Positions 34,837-43,981 of a stretch of 64,000 bases of DNA are shown here, piece after piece; position 1 is the stretch's first letter; each line of letters starts with the position of its first letter. Below the pieces are notes generated by a model. That model saw only the letters and a list, made by a program, of their open reading frames with translations. It was not told the DNA's origin and did no database searches. The translations under genes and the position numbers were made by a program. This DNA is from Pelovirga terrestris. GTDB lineage: Bacteria; Desulfobacterota; Desulfuromonadia; Desulfuromonadales; Geopsychrobacteraceae. Location: contig NZ_JACWUN010000008.1 in assembly GCF_014773365.1 (NCBI RefSeq), positions 85,404 to 149,403 of the forward strand, written 5' to 3'.

Positions 34837-35703
34837 ATGGCTAAAGATTACTACTCGATACTTGGCGTCGAACGCAATGCCGATGCCGCAACGATAAAAA
34901 AATCTTATCGTAAACTGGCGCAGAAATATCACCCAGACAAGAACCCCGGCGACAAGCACGCTGAAGATCAATTCAAACAACTGACAGAAGCTTACGCCGT
35001 GCTCTCTGACTCGGAGAAAAAGCGTCAGTATGACCAGTTTGGTGATGCCGGTTTTCACCAGCGCTTTTCCCAGGAAGATATCTTCCGCAATGTCAACATG
35101 GGGGATATCTTCGGCAGCTTCGGTGGGGAAGACCTGTTCAGCCAACTCTTTGGTGGGCGTCCACACACCCGCCGCGCACCACAACGAGGACAGGACTATT
35201 CGATGCAGATCAGTATCCCTTTTCGCCTGGCGGTTCAGGGTGGTGAGCGCCGCATCGACTATCGCAGCGACGGCAAGGTCGAGCAGATCAAGGTCAAGAT
35301 TCCCCCGGGCATTGAGCAGGGTGCAAAGCTTCGCGTCGCCGGCAAGGGAGGTGTCAATCCGGCGGGTGGACCGGCGGGGCACCTGTATTTACAAATTGAC
35401 ATTGAACCCGATCCGGTGTTCAGCCGCGAAGGCAATGATCTGCTGGTGAGGGCGGAAATTCCGTTTAGTGGCATCTGCCTCGGCACAACCATCGAGGTGC
35501 CAACCCTCGAAACCCCGAAGCGGGTCAAGGTGCCGGCCGGCATGCAGCCAGGGCAAAAGATCCGCCTGCGCGGGTTCGGGGTTGCGGCCTCGGGCAAACA
35601 GGTAGCAGGTGATCTTTTCGCCATTATCGAGGTGGCTGTCCCCAAAAGCCTTACCGCTGAACAGAAAGAGCAGTTAAAAAAACTTAAAGATGCTGGGTTA
35701 TAA
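34837..35703 (+). CDS. DnaJ-like co-chaperone, CbpA type
   Basis: A 288-residue Hsp40 co-chaperone. The J domain (DYYSILGVERNADAATIKK, with the HPDKNPGD tripeptide HPD at about 35) covers residues 4-70 and stimulates DnaK. A Gly/Phe-rich linker and the two beta-barrel substrate-binding domains of CbpA follow (QDYSMQISIPFRLAVQGGER, KVKIPPGIEQGAKLRVAGKG). The cysteine-rich zinc finger of DnaJ is missing, which places it in the CbpA group. The start has a CAGGAG site. No dnaK or cbpM lies next to it. Confidence 0.9.
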   Translation: MAKDYYSILGVERNADAATIKKSYRKLAQKYHPDKNPGDKHAEDQFKQLTEAYAVLSDSEKKRQYDQFGDAGFHQRFSQEDIFRNVNMGDIFGSFGGEDLFSQLFGGRPHTRRAPQRGQDYSMQISIPFRLAVQGGERRIDYRSDGKVEQIKVKIPPGIEQGAKLRVAGKGGVNPAGGPAGHLYLQIDIEPDPVFSREGNDLLVRAEIPFSGICLGTTIEVPTLETPKRVKVPAGMQPGQKIRLRGFGVAASGKQVAGDLFAIIEVAVPKSLTAEQKEQLKKLKDAGL

Positions 35704-35845
35704 CCCTGGTTTGTGACGATAAGACGGGTCAATGCGTCAGAGCACCTGGTGGAAAACCCGGAGTTCACGGCTAATTTTCTTGCCTTGCAACCACAGCACA
35801 GGCTATAGTGTTGCGCCCATAAAGAAAACAGCAGAAGGACCAAAA

Positions 35846-36331
35846 ATGTCCCGGCATGCTGGACATCGGGCTGAGAAGCCTGGCAAACAACCACAAGGGG
35901 CCCTACTTAACCCAATGAAAAGAACCCTGCGCTCCCTCCCTCCAGCCCTTTTTTTATTCTTACTGATGGGTCTGCAATCAGTATTTGGGTGTCCCTCTGC
36001 GCCGGCCACAGAACGCTCCACTGCCGGCATTCAGGTCAACCTCTGCCACTTTTTTATCGACACCGACCCTGCTGATCCCTGCTGCGACAGCGCAGCTTGC
36101 CATCGTGCTCATTTGCCGCTACAAAATTTCGGCAGCCCTGAATATGCCAATCAGATCAAGGATCTGCTCCCGCTGATTCTTGAATCACGCCAGCAACTAC
36201 CGCAGTCAAAAGCCATCAAGGACTTTGTGCCGCCGTCCTTCAGTTGCAAAAATACCGCACAACAGCCCATTACATCTATTGCACCTCGCCACGCCTTGGC
36301 ATTTTTGCGCACAACCATCCTGCTCCATTGA
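35846..36331 (+). CDS. Hypothetical secreted protein upstream of resB
   Basis: A 161-residue product with a hydrophobic segment LRSLPPALFLFLLMGLQSVF at about residues 27-46, followed by a cysteine-rich stretch (CHFFIDTDPADPCCDSAACH). The start at 35846 has an AGAAGGAC ribosome site. A later ATG at 35915 (MKRTLRSL) would give a more usual signal peptide but has no ribosome site. No family is recognised. Codon use and position, 100 bp before resB, are compatible with a real exported protein, possibly binding a metal or haem in the periplasm, but that is guesswork. Confidence 0.5.
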   Translation: MSRHAGHRAEKPGKQPQGALLNPMKRTLRSLPPALFLFLLMGLQSVFGCPSAPATERSTAGIQVNLCHFFIDTDPADPCCDSAACHRAHLPLQNFGSPEYANQIKDLLPLILESRQQLPQSKAIKDFVPPSFSCKNTAQQPITSIAPRHALAFLRTTILLH

Positions 36332-36431
36332 GATTCTCCCGCTAGGCGCCCTGATAAACGACGCTACCCGTCGATTATTATGACCTATTTTGTCTGACTT
36401 ATCAGGCATTCCACAACGGGAGATATTTACC

Positions 36432-37820
36432 TTGACTGAAACAGAAAAAAAACAAGACTTCACTGATCGCATATGGGACTTTTTCTGCTCCCTGAAGCTG
36501 ACCATCATTCTGCTGTTATTGCTGGCGGTGACCTCCATTATCGGCACGATTATTCCGCAGAATTCCTCTGCAGCAGAATACATCCGCCTTTACGGCCAAT
36601 CCAACTATGAACTCTTCACCAGACTTCAATTTACCGAGATGTACAGCTCCACCTGGTTTGTTGCCTTGCTGGCACTGTTCTGCGTTAACCTGATCTGCTG
36701 CTCCATCAAACATTTTCCCCGCACCTGGAAGTTTTTTAAAGAGCCCGCTCATATTGCTACTCCCGGCCTGCTGAAAAACTCCAGCAACAAATTGGAGATC
36801 AGCACTGAAGAAAGCCCGGAAGTTGTTGTTGATCGCGTCAAAGACACCCTCGATAAACATTTTACAAAAACTGTCCGTTCTGATGCTAACGGAAAAATTT
36901 ACCTGTTTGCCCAAAAAGGGATCTATTCCCGCCTGGGCTCTTATATGACCCACCTTTCCATCATCGTCATTCTGGTTGGTGCCATCATCGGCAATGTTTT
37001 TGGCTTTCGCGCCTACGTCACCATCCCGGAAGGTGGTTCGGTGACCCACGTCATCACCCGTGACGGTAGCCGCAACATTGACCTCGGCTTTGAGGTGCGT
37101 TGCGACAACTTTGATGTCAAGTTCTACCCTAACACCAGACGCCCAATGGAATATGCCAGTGATCTGGTTGTGTTACGAGAGGGTGTCGAGGTCTACGAAA
37201 AAAGAATTGTTGTCAACGATCCGCTGTTCTTTGATGGTATTATCTTCTATCAGTCAAGCTACGGACCGGCCGGTGACGCAATCATCACATTTAACGTAAC
37301 CGACAACCAAAACGGTGAAATTCGAGAATTCAGTGCTCCCCTGAATAATCGCGTTCAACTACCTGACGGCTTTAGTGCCATTGTCACTGACTATACCGAC
37401 GATGACCGTAATTTCGGCCCAGCGATGCGTCTGCATGTCATCAACCCGGAGGGAGTGCGCCAGAACCCAATCGTCGTCTGGCAAAACTTTCCCGAATTTG
37501 ACGTTCGGCGAGGTGATAAATTCAGCTTTGCCATGCTCGGTTTCAAACAACCCTACTTCACCGGCCTGCAGGTAGCTAAAGACCCCGGTGTTAATATTGT
37601 CTGGGCCGGCTGTATCTTGCTGATCATTGGTCCTTTTATTGCTTTCTTTATGTCCCACAAGCGGATCTGGGCCTGCATTGAGCAGGACGGCAACGCCACC
37701 AAGGTTCAATTGGCCGGCAACGCCCACCGTAATCAGCCGGGATTTGCCCTGGCCTTCGATGATCTGATGCAAAAAGTTGAACTCGCCATTAAAAACCAAT
37801 CCCCTACGAAGGAGGGATAA
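36432..37820 (+). CDS. resB: ResB-family cytochrome c biogenesis protein
   Basis: A 462-residue membrane protein of system II cytochrome c maturation, working with CcsA to deliver haem across the membrane to apocytochromes. LKLTIILLLLLAVTSIIGTIIP is the first helix, followed by SSTWFVALLALFCVNLICCS, a third helix near 175, a large periplasmic domain and a last helix near 395. The start is a TTG at 36432 with GGGAG 9 bp upstream; another in-frame TTG at 36390 has no ribosome site. The ccsA gene begins 3 bp after the stop. Confidence 0.9.
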   Translation: MTETEKKQDFTDRIWDFFCSLKLTIILLLLLAVTSIIGTIIPQNSSAAEYIRLYGQSNYELFTRLQFTEMYSSTWFVALLALFCVNLICCSIKHFPRTWKFFKEPAHIATPGLLKNSSNKLEISTEESPEVVVDRVKDTLDKHFTKTVRSDANGKIYLFAQKGIYSRLGSYMTHLSIIVILVGAIIGNVFGFRAYVTIPEGGSVTHVITRDGSRNIDLGFEVRCDNFDVKFYPNTRRPMEYASDLVVLREGVEVYEKRIVVNDPLFFDGIIFYQSSYGPAGDAIITFNVTDNQNGEIREFSAPLNNRVQLPDGFSAIVTDYTDDDRNFGPAMRLHVINPEGVRQNPIVVWQNFPEFDVRRGDKFSFAMLGFKQPYFTGLQVAKDPGVNIVWAGCILLIIGPFIAFFMSHKRIWACIEQDGNATKVQLAGNAHRNQPGFALAFDDLMQKVELAIKNQSPTKEG

Positions 37821-37823
37821 CCC

Positions 37824-38693
37824 ATGGACAGTGGACTGCTCTTTAATTTGACGACCATCGCTTATTTTTCCTCGATGGTTCTGTATATCGCTTTTATTGC
37901 CACCAAAAACAACAAGGTCGCAACCGCAGCAACACTGGCGGCGCTGATCGGCTTTATCATCCAGACCGCTGCGCTGGGAGTGCGCTGGTACGAATCCTAC
38001 GCGATTCTTGGCAGCGACCATGGACGCGCACCCCTGACCAACCTCTATGAGTCGGTCGTCTTTTTTGCCTGGTCGATCGTCGGCGTCTATCTGATCATGG
38101 AGTTGAAATATTTTAAAAACCACCGCGCCGTGGGCGCCTTTGTTCTGCCCATCGCCCTGTTCGCCATGCTCTGGGGGCAGATGAGTCTGAACAAATCGAT
38201 CGACCCGCTGGTGCCGGCATTGCAGAGTAACTGGCTGACCTATCACGTCATCACCTGCTTTATCGGTTATGCCGGATTTGCCATCGCGTTTGGTGTCTCT
38301 ATTATGTATCTGCTGAAGATCGGCAAGGAAGAGAAGCACCAGGGCCCGGAACCGATGGGAGGCATTCTCGGCATGTTCCCGCCCACCAAGGTGCTGGATG
38401 ACCTCAACTACAAAGCCATTATGATCGGCTTTCCGATGCTGACCCTTGGCATCATCACCGGTGCCGCCTGGGCATACTACGCCTGGGGAACTTACTGGAG
38501 TTGGGATCCGAAGGAAACCTGGAGTCTGATTGTCTGGTTTATCTACGCAGCCTTTCTCCACGCCCGTTTTACCCGCGGCTGGGCCGGGCGCAAAGCTGCC
38601 TGGCTGTCAATGATCGGCTTTGGTGCCACCATATTCTGCTATCTGGGAGTCAACCTGGTACTGTCCGGGCTGCATTCCTACGGCGGTTCCTGA
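37824..38693 (+). CDS. ccsA: CcsA-family cytochrome c biogenesis protein
   Basis: A 289-residue inner-membrane protein with about eight helices and the WWD motif WGTYWSWDPKETWSLIVW near residue 225, plus conserved histidines typical of haem ligands. With ResB it forms the system II haem exporter and cytochrome c synthase; some annotations call it CcsB. The ribosome site is AAGGAGGG. The transcript ends in the strong hairpin at 38715-38759. The gene pair supports an organism rich in c-type cytochromes. Confidence 0.92.
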   Translation: MDSGLLFNLTTIAYFSSMVLYIAFIATKNNKVATAATLAALIGFIIQTAALGVRWYESYAILGSDHGRAPLTNLYESVVFFAWSIVGVYLIMELKYFKNHRAVGAFVLPIALFAMLWGQMSLNKSIDPLVPALQSNWLTYHVITCFIGYAGFAIAFGVSIMYLLKIGKEEKHQGPEPMGGILGMFPPTKVLDDLNYKAIMIGFPMLTLGIITGAAWAYYAWGTYWSWDPKETWSLIVWFIYAAFLHARFTRGWAGRKAAWLSMIGFGATIFCYLGVNLVLSGLHSYGGS

Positions 38694-38714
38694 TCACGCG
38701 CAGGCAGCAATGAC

Positions 38715-38759
38715 AAAATAACAAAGGGTGCTTCATCACGGGGCGCCCTTTGTTATTTT
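38715..38759 (+). terminator. Terminator of the resB-ccsA operon
   Basis: AAAATAACAAAGGG (38715-38728) pairs with CCCTTTGTTATTTT (38746-38759); with a few more pairs the stem reaches 17 bp. The right arm ends in TTATTTT. Confidence 0.85.
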
Positions 38760-38972
38760 ACTTGTCCAACGCCAGGTACTCAAATCCTGGCAAAGCCTAC
38801 CGGCCTGATCAAAACTCATCGGCATCAACTCCCGTTCATCACTATTTATCACTGTGAATTGATGCCTGTTCACGGGTATCGGTTACATACTCGACAGCCA
38901 TCCTTAACATCAATATAATGGCAACTTTATTGAATGATTATTTTGTCATCCCTTTGTTGTCAGGAGACCATC

Positions 38973-39797
38973 ATGAACAGTCAGATTGCCGCAGCAATTA
39001 ATCTCCCCCACCAGCCGGTTGCAATTCTCTGGAATGATGAAATACCGGATGGAGCGCAGAGGTTCAAGGATAACTCCTGGGCCTGCTCCCTCTGGCTAAC
39101 CGCGGCTGCGGCCAAGGGAAAGGTTACTGCCTGCAGTCGCGATGCCTTTGGCTGTTTCGGCGGTGGCACCGGCCTTGGCTTCGGCGATCAGTATCGCAAC
39201 TTCCCTGGCGGGACCGAGGGATTCTGCCGCTTTCTTTCTTCCGGCAATGCCGGTCACCCTGAAGGGGAAGCCGTCGCAAAGGCCTTGAAGCCCTTTGCTG
39301 ATGAGCATTTTATTGAGGAATATCTGCAGGGCGAGCGCTACCTGAAAAACCCGGAGGCGGTGCAGGACTTTATCGATGATCTGCCGATGCGTGACATCCC
39401 CACCCGATACGTTGTCTTCAAGCCGTTAAGCGAAATTGATCCGCAGCAGGAAGAGCCGATTGTCGTGGTTTTTTTCTGCAGTCCTGACCAGTTTTCTGCC
39501 CTCGGCGTATTAGCCAACTACAGCTTCGACGGCAACGACAACGTCATGTACCCTTTTGCCGCCGGCTGTCAGGCGATTGGCCTCTACGCTTACGATGAAG
39601 AGGAAAAAGATCGTCCCAAAGCAGTGGCGGGCCTGATGGATCTGTCTGCGCGTCTCTATCTGCGCAAACACTTTGGCGAAAACGTCATGAGTATGTCGAT
39701 CCCCTGGTCCATGTTTCAGACCATGGAGGGCAATGTCGCCGGGTCGTTTCTTGAACGCAACACCTGGAACCAGTTGCTGCAGAGCAGAATGACCTGA
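38973..39797 (+). CDS. DUF169 family protein
   Basis: A 274-residue cytoplasmic protein of the DUF169 family, recognised from PVAILWNDEIPDGA, the Cys-containing SRDAFGCFGGGTGLGF segment and PDQFSALGVLANYSF. Several conserved cysteines near the N-terminus (WACSLW, VTACSRDAFGCF) suggest metal or redox chemistry; the function is not established. The ATG at 38973 follows an AGGAG site, rather than an upstream start at 38934. It is transcribed away from the ablBA operon, from which it is convergent by 15 bp. Confidence 0.82.
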   Translation: MNSQIAAAINLPHQPVAILWNDEIPDGAQRFKDNSWACSLWLTAAAAKGKVTACSRDAFGCFGGGTGLGFGDQYRNFPGGTEGFCRFLSSGNAGHPEGEAVAKALKPFADEHFIEEYLQGERYLKNPEAVQDFIDDLPMRDIPTRYVVFKPLSEIDPQQEEPIVVVFFCSPDQFSALGVLANYSFDGNDNVMYPFAAGCQAIGLYAYDEEEKDRPKAVAGLMDLSARLYLRKHFGENVMSMSIPWSMFQTMEGNVAGSFLERNTWNQLLQSRMT

Positions 39798-39812
39798 TCC
39801 CTCTGCCTGCCC

Positions 39813-40661
39813 TTATTCGACCGGTTTGTACCAGACGTTCATGCTCTCCAGCCCGCCGGAAATCTGGGTGTTCTGCACCAGGGTGCCGCCATACTGATAG
39901 CCGCTTTTGGCAAAGGTGATATTCATGCCGAACGAGGTGGCGCGAGCAATGGTATAACAGGTCTGAATCATTTCCTGTGCCATCAGTGTTTCCAGTTCGG
40001 CCAGCAGCAGATGAGCTAAACCCTTGCCACGACAGGCAGGATCAGTGGCAAAATCAGTCATCTCAGCGTGGGCTCCCGCCGTGTCAACCTCGGCAGAGGC
40101 CAGAGCCAGCAGCTCATCTTCCTTCCAGATACCGGCATAGATCACATGATCTGTCATCGTCTCGGCCAGATAATCCGGATCATGGATCGGAAAGGGGTAA
40201 CTGGAAAAGACCCGCTGGTAGAGATCGGCCATCGCCGAGCAATCATCCTTCTGCGCCAGGCGGCACTGATGGACCCCGTCATCCGGCAGACCGACAGGAA
40301 CCGCTGAACCCGTTTTCGCCCGAGCAGCATCCAGCACCTGTGCTACAACCGCCGCATCAGGGTCATTCTGACGCTCAGGCTGAGGATAATTCGCCAGGAA
40401 CAAGCCATCAATTTCACCCTGATAAAAACCTGGAACCTGAGCCTCGACCCTATAACCGGCTTGCAGAAATGGAGCTTTACTGGTCGCAGGAATCTTGGCA
40501 AAGACCTTGGAGTAGTCGTGCCGAGCAACCAGCTCATCAATATATTCAAGGACTCCAGGCACATCATCCTGCTGCAACTTCATCAGATAAACCCGGTCAT
40601 TTTCGGGGCCATGTTGCAACATGGAAGATCCGAAGCTTTCAATCCGATCAACTGCCATCAC
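39813..40661 (-). CDS. ablB: Beta-lysine N6-acetyltransferase (AblB)
   Basis: A 282-residue acetyltransferase that completes synthesis of N-epsilon-acetyl-beta-lysine, a compatible solute of salt-adapted anaerobes. Residues about 150-260 form the GNAT fold, with [20 protein letters not shown] as the acetyl-CoA-binding motif. The N-terminal about 140 residues are the extra domain of the AblB type. It overlaps the end of ablA by 14 bp on the same strand and is diagnostic with it as an osmolyte operon, consistent with a marine or brackish habitat. Confidence 0.9.
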   Translation of the reverse strand: MMAVDRIESFGSSMLQHGPENDRVYLMKLQQDDVPGVLEYIDELVARHDYSKVFAKIPATSKAPFLQAGYRVEAQVPGFYQGEIDGLFLANYPQPERQNDPDAAVVAQVLDAARAKTGSAVPVGLPDDGVHQCRLAQKDDCSAMADLYQRVFSSYPFPIHDPDYLAETMTDHVIYAGIWKEDELLALASAEVDTAGAHAEMTDFATDPACRGKGLAHLLLAELETLMAQEMIQTCYTIARATSFGMNITFAKSGYQYGGTLVQNTQISGGLESMNVWYKPVE

Positions 40662-41967
40662 GTCTCTCCATCCGTTCGTTACCAGCCGGCGTCAAGCTGA
40701 TGGTTTCATCATAATCACATAACAGCTGTTCAATCCCGGTGGCATTGTTGTTATCGTCAGCGCCTTCCAGTTTCAGTTGCAGATCACAGGTTGTACACTG
40801 GCGCTCACAAAATTTTGTCTTGTAGCTTTCCGGTTCAGCATAGGTGGTGATCACCCCTTCGTAGTTGCGCAGCACGACCTTGTTGGTTGATAAAGAGATC
40901 AGGTAGTTAGGAGTCAAGGGAATCTTTCCACCACCACCTGGGGCATCAATCACGTAGGTCGGCACGGAAAAGCCACTGGTGTGGCCGATCAACCCTTCCA
41001 TGATCTCGATCCCTTTACCCACCGGTGTCCGGAAATGGGACAAACCTTCAGACAGATCGCACTGATAAAGATAGTAAGGACGCACCCGATTTTCCACCAA
41101 CTTGTGTACCAGCGACTTGACGATCCGCACGCAGTCATTCACCCCTGCCAGCAACACGGTCTGATTACCCAGAGGGATTCCGGCATCAGCCAGCTTTCGC
41201 AATGCCTGTTTTGAAGAGCTGGTAATCTCCCGCGGGTGATTAAAGTGGGTATTAAGCCATATCGGGTGGTGTTTTTTGAGCATCTCGACCAGACCGTCAG
41301 TAATCCGATAGGGAAGCACTACCGGCATGCGTGAACCGATACGGATCACCTGAACATGCTTGATCTGGCGCAATTCAGTTAAGACCCAATCAAGATACTG
41401 ATCAGAGAGCATCAGCGGATCACCGCCGGAGAGCAACACGTCACGAACCTCGGTGGCGCCACGAATATAATCAAGACCGGCGCGAATCTGATCGCGATCC
41501 GGGATCGAATCGGTATCGCCCACTTTGCGTTTTCGCGTGCAGTGGCGGCAGTACATGGAACAGACATTACTGATGTGGAACAGCACCCGATCGGGGTATC
41601 GATGAGTGATGCCCGGTGCCGGGCTGTCACGATCTTCCGCCAGTGGATCGCTCATATCGCACTTGTCAATTTCAAGCTCTTTAGGATCCGGAAAGGCCTG
41701 ACGAAAGATCGGGTCGTTGCGAAAATCATCCGTATCGATTAAGGACAGATAGTAAGGGGTAATCGACAGGGGAAACTTCCGCAGGGTCAATTCAATTTTG
41801 CGCCGCTCTACATCGTTAAGTTTGATCCCGAGAAGCTTTTCAAAGGTGTCGACACGATTGATCGAATGACGTAACTGCCAGTGCCAGTCAGTCCATTTGG
41901 ATTGATGAACCTGGTTTTCACTCAAATCTGCGGCAATTTTTTGTTGATTGATGGAATAAATACTCAT
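40648..41967 (-). CDS. ablA: Lysine 2,3-aminomutase
   Basis: A 439-residue radical-SAM enzyme that converts L-lysine to beta-lysine using PLP. The iron-sulfur motif [12 protein letters not shown] (about 136-147) has the three cysteines of the radical cluster; GGDPLMLSD follows. Later cysteines ([11 protein letters not shown]) are the zinc site of the aminomutase family. It forms the ablAB operon with the acetyltransferase that overlaps its end, so the product is most likely the osmolyte acetyl-beta-lysine rather than lysine fermentation. The start codon lies before an AT-rich 430-bp region. Confidence 0.94.
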   Translation of the reverse strand: MSIYSINQQKIAADLSENQVHQSKWTDWHWQLRHSINRVDTFEKLLGIKLNDVERRKIELTLRKFPLSITPYYLSLIDTDDFRNDPIFRQAFPDPKELEIDKCDMSDPLAEDRDSPAPGITHRYPDRVLFHISNVCSMYCRHCTRKRKVGDTDSIPDRDQIRAGLDYIRGATEVRDVLLSGGDPLMLSDQYLDWVLTELRQIKHVQVIRIGSRMPVVLPYRITDGLVEMLKKHHPIWLNTHFNHPREITSSSKQALRKLADAGIPLGNQTVLLAGVNDCVRIVKSLVHKLVENRVRPYYLYQCDLSEGLSHFRTPVGKGIEIMEGLIGHTSGFSVPTYVIDAPGGGGKIPLTPNYLISLSTNKVVLRNYEGVITTYAEPESYKTKFCERQCTTCDLQLKLEGADDNNNATGIEQLLCDYDETISLTPAGNERMERRDGS

Positions 41968-42680
41968 GATAAAGGCCTTTTGCTCCTTTTCTAAGGATTT
42001 CGTATCGGTGTTCGGTTAAGGGGCAAAACAATGCGGTTAAACCCCAAAGACAGTTCAAACTAAACAAAACAGAGTTTTTTGTCGAAGGGCAGTCAACGTT
42101 TAGTAAGTAACACCGTCACACTGCTATGATGATTGGCTCGATAGGTAAGTTCAGGCAGATAACAACAGATCATAAACATCGTTAAAATAAAAATCTTTCT
42201 CGCACGAAGATTTGTGCGGAATTAATTTTTTAAATAAATCACAGACAAGGTTAACAAATATGATCTTTATTTTCAAGTACTGTTTCTGAACGGTCATATT
42301 GATGTAACGTTCAACCTCTCAAGCCATTCTTATCTACCCGTCCGATGTTGCCACTTATCGGGATAAGCACCTTGCCTGGCGAAAGTAAAAATCTTCGAAT
42401 CATTCAGCGCTGTCCTTGCGCAAGGTCGGGATTAATGTGGCAAGGTAATATGTCGGTGACAACAAGAGGTCATGGATGCCCCAACGAGAAGCTATCGCGT
42501 CCCCGGTCATAGGATCGAAAGGTCCGCTACTGAATCGACACAAATCATCGTTCGCGAAGGCCCGGTCGACGATCTGGAGAGCGCGCCGCAAGCATCCATC
42601 AGCTTGCTCAAAGGGGAAAACTTTGGTAGTTTGGTTGATCATGTCACAAAAGTTGCCTCACTTAGATCTACGGAGTTAAC
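41968..42680. other. Intergenic region between ablA and the DJ-1 gene
   Basis: About 710 bp between divergent genes. The first 400 bp are AT-rich and likely carry the ablA promoter, which I cannot place. The rest includes a MITE-like repeat copy (42402-42535). An 80-codon minus-strand frame (42400-42642) has plausible composition but no family resemblance and its tail is made of repeat sequence, so it is not called. Confidence 0.6.
42402..42535 (+). repeat. Dispersed repeat, copy A (MITE-like unit)
   Basis: The left end ATTCAGCGCTGTCCTTGCGC is continued by AAGGTCGGG and TGTGGCAAGG. At the right end GGTCCGCTACTGAAT is a degenerate inverted copy of the left end. Copy B at 46840 has the same two-ended structure; copies C and D have the core alone. 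Confidence 0.6.
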
Positions 42681-43358
42681 ATGAAAATATTGATGATACT
42701 GACCTCACACGACAAACTCGGCAGTACCGGTGAAAAAACCGGTTTCTGGCTGGAAGAATTTGCTTCTCCCTATTACGTCTTTAAAGACGCAGGGGCAGAA
42801 GTTACCCTCGCATCACCACTCGGCGGCCAACCACCGCTCGACCCCAAGAGCGACACCCCGGATTTTCAGACTGAAGCGACCCATCGTTTCAAATCAGATT
42901 CTGCTGCACAGGTTGTTCTGGCAAACACACTAAAACTGGCAACCGTCTGCGCAACTGATTATGACGCCGTATTTTACCCTGGCGGGCATGGCCCCCTGTG
43001 GGACTTGGCCGAAGATGCAGCGTCCATCGCTCTGATCGAGGCGATGCTTGCAGCGGGAAAACCAGTTGCCGCTGTATGTCATGCCCCTGGCGTGCTACGC
43101 CACGCCACAGCTCCAAATGGAGCCTCCGTGGTGCAGGGGAAAAAAGTTACCGGCTTCACTAACAGCGAGGAAGAGGCCGTAGGACTGACGAAGATTGTTC
43201 CCTTTCTGGTCGAGGATATGCTCAAGGAGCATGGCGGCAATTACTCAAAAGGGGATGACTGGCATCCCCATGTGGTAACTGATGGTCTGCTGATTACAGG
43301 TCAGAATCCCGCATCATCTGAACCAGCAGCCGCGGCTTTACTGGAAAAATTGTCCTGA
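42681..43358 (+). CDS. DJ-1/PfpI family protein (Hsp31-like)
   Basis: A 225-residue class I glutamine-amidotransferase-like protein of the DJ-1/PfpI group. The nucleophile cysteine lies in AAVCHAPGVL (about residue 134), and ATDYDAVFYPGGHGPLWDL and the N-terminal EEFASPYYVFKDAG with a conserved Glu place it near the Hsp31/glyoxalase III-like members. Such proteins act in aldehyde detoxification or as chaperones; the exact activity is not clear. GGAG precedes the ATG. It has no obvious operon partner. Confidence 0.88.
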   Translation: MKILMILTSHDKLGSTGEKTGFWLEEFASPYYVFKDAGAEVTLASPLGGQPPLDPKSDTPDFQTEATHRFKSDSAAQVVLANTLKLATVCATDYDAVFYPGGHGPLWDLAEDAASIALIEAMLAAGKPVAAVCHAPGVLRHATAPNGASVVQGKKVTGFTNSEEEAVGLTKIVPFLVEDMLKEHGGNYSKGDDWHPHVVTDGLLITGQNPASSEPAAAALLEKLS

Positions 43359-43730
43359 TCCAGGAGCCTGGCAAGCCACGTAAAAGCGAGCATCCATAAA
43401 CAACATACCCCCCTGGAAACAGGCGACCGTTTCTTGTTTCGCACGCCGATAAAAACACGCAAACCCCACTTGGCAATCCAGGCGGTTTTTTTTAAAAATG
43501 CCGTCAGTGGGATCTGCCATGTATCTTATTTCACGAAATATATTACCACTAATTTGGCAAGTTTTTGTACTGTTTCAATCGTCGTTTCAATCTGTCGACG
43601 CTCCCCGTCAATACTCGTTGCTGCAAGTCCATGGAGACAAGCGCATGAAGTGCTGACCTCGATTAGTGGAAGGCTATTGCTACAGTTCATTAATCCATGA
43701 CCCCCTCGAAGGATGATCGTTTACAGTCGG

Positions 43731-43788
43731 TGTCGACATTTTTTACGTTTACGTCGAAATTTTTTACACTAATGTCGAATTAATTTAC
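43731..43788 (+). promoter_or_regulatory. Three direct repeats at exact 21-bp spacing (candidate activator sites)
   Basis: TGTCGACATTTTTTAC begins at 43731, CGTCGAAATTTTTTAC at 43752 and TGTCGAATTAATTTAC at 43773. The consensus is TGTCGAAATTTTTTAC, and the period of 21 bp is two helical turns. The array ends about 86 bp before the sigma-54 type promoter, the usual location of sites for an enhancer-binding protein. Confidence 0.6.
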
Positions 43789-43873
43789 ATTTTTCATAAA
43801 CAATCCTAATCCCTATAACCTCGAATAACGATAACTACCTGACCTCACGTGGTAAGTTAAAATTATCTCATTA

Positions 43874-43889
43874 TGGCATGATTTTTGCA
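43874..43889 (+). promoter_or_regulatory. Candidate sigma-54 promoter of the PEP-CTERM operon
   Basis: TGGCAT-GATTT-TTGCA matches the -24/-12 consensus TGGCAC-N5-TTGCA at all but one base. Transcription would begin near 43901, giving a leader of about 80 nt. The PEP-CTERM system of Zoogloea is known to depend on PrsK/PrsR and RpoN, which fits. Confidence 0.6.
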
Positions 43890-43981
43890 TTTGTCAATGT
43901 GTGATCATACTGACCCGACGAACTCCATCTGCCGAGCACACAACCAGAGGTGCTCACCACCAGCAAGGAAAGGGGATCGAC

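Larger units (their letters stand above)
43359..43981. other. Regulatory region upstream of the PEP-CTERM gene
   Basis: About 620 bp. The first 300 bp include short frames without support and several hairpins (for example CCAGGAGCCTGG at 43359). From 43731 come three phased repeat elements and, at 43874, a sigma-54 type promoter, both listed separately. The segment is much more AT-rich than the flanking genes. Confidence 0.65.

Noticed and set aside
37359..38561. A 400-codon minus-strand frame across resB and ccsA
   Set aside because: Both plus-strand genes are full length with family motifs; the frame is a composition effect of their codon use.
42400..42642. An 80-codon minus-strand frame, considered as a transposase remnant
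   Set aside because: No transposase motif, and its last codons come from repeat copy A; left as non-coding.
43440..43500. Possible c-di-GMP (GEMM) riboswitch, because of a CACGCAAACC stretch
   Set aside because: The conserved GEMM core and tetraloop receptor could not be found in either orientation, and no gene follows closely.
43731..43788. Short direct repeats considered as a CRISPR array
   Set aside because: The 21-bp period leaves no spacer, and no cas genes are present; the layout fits regulator sites instead.
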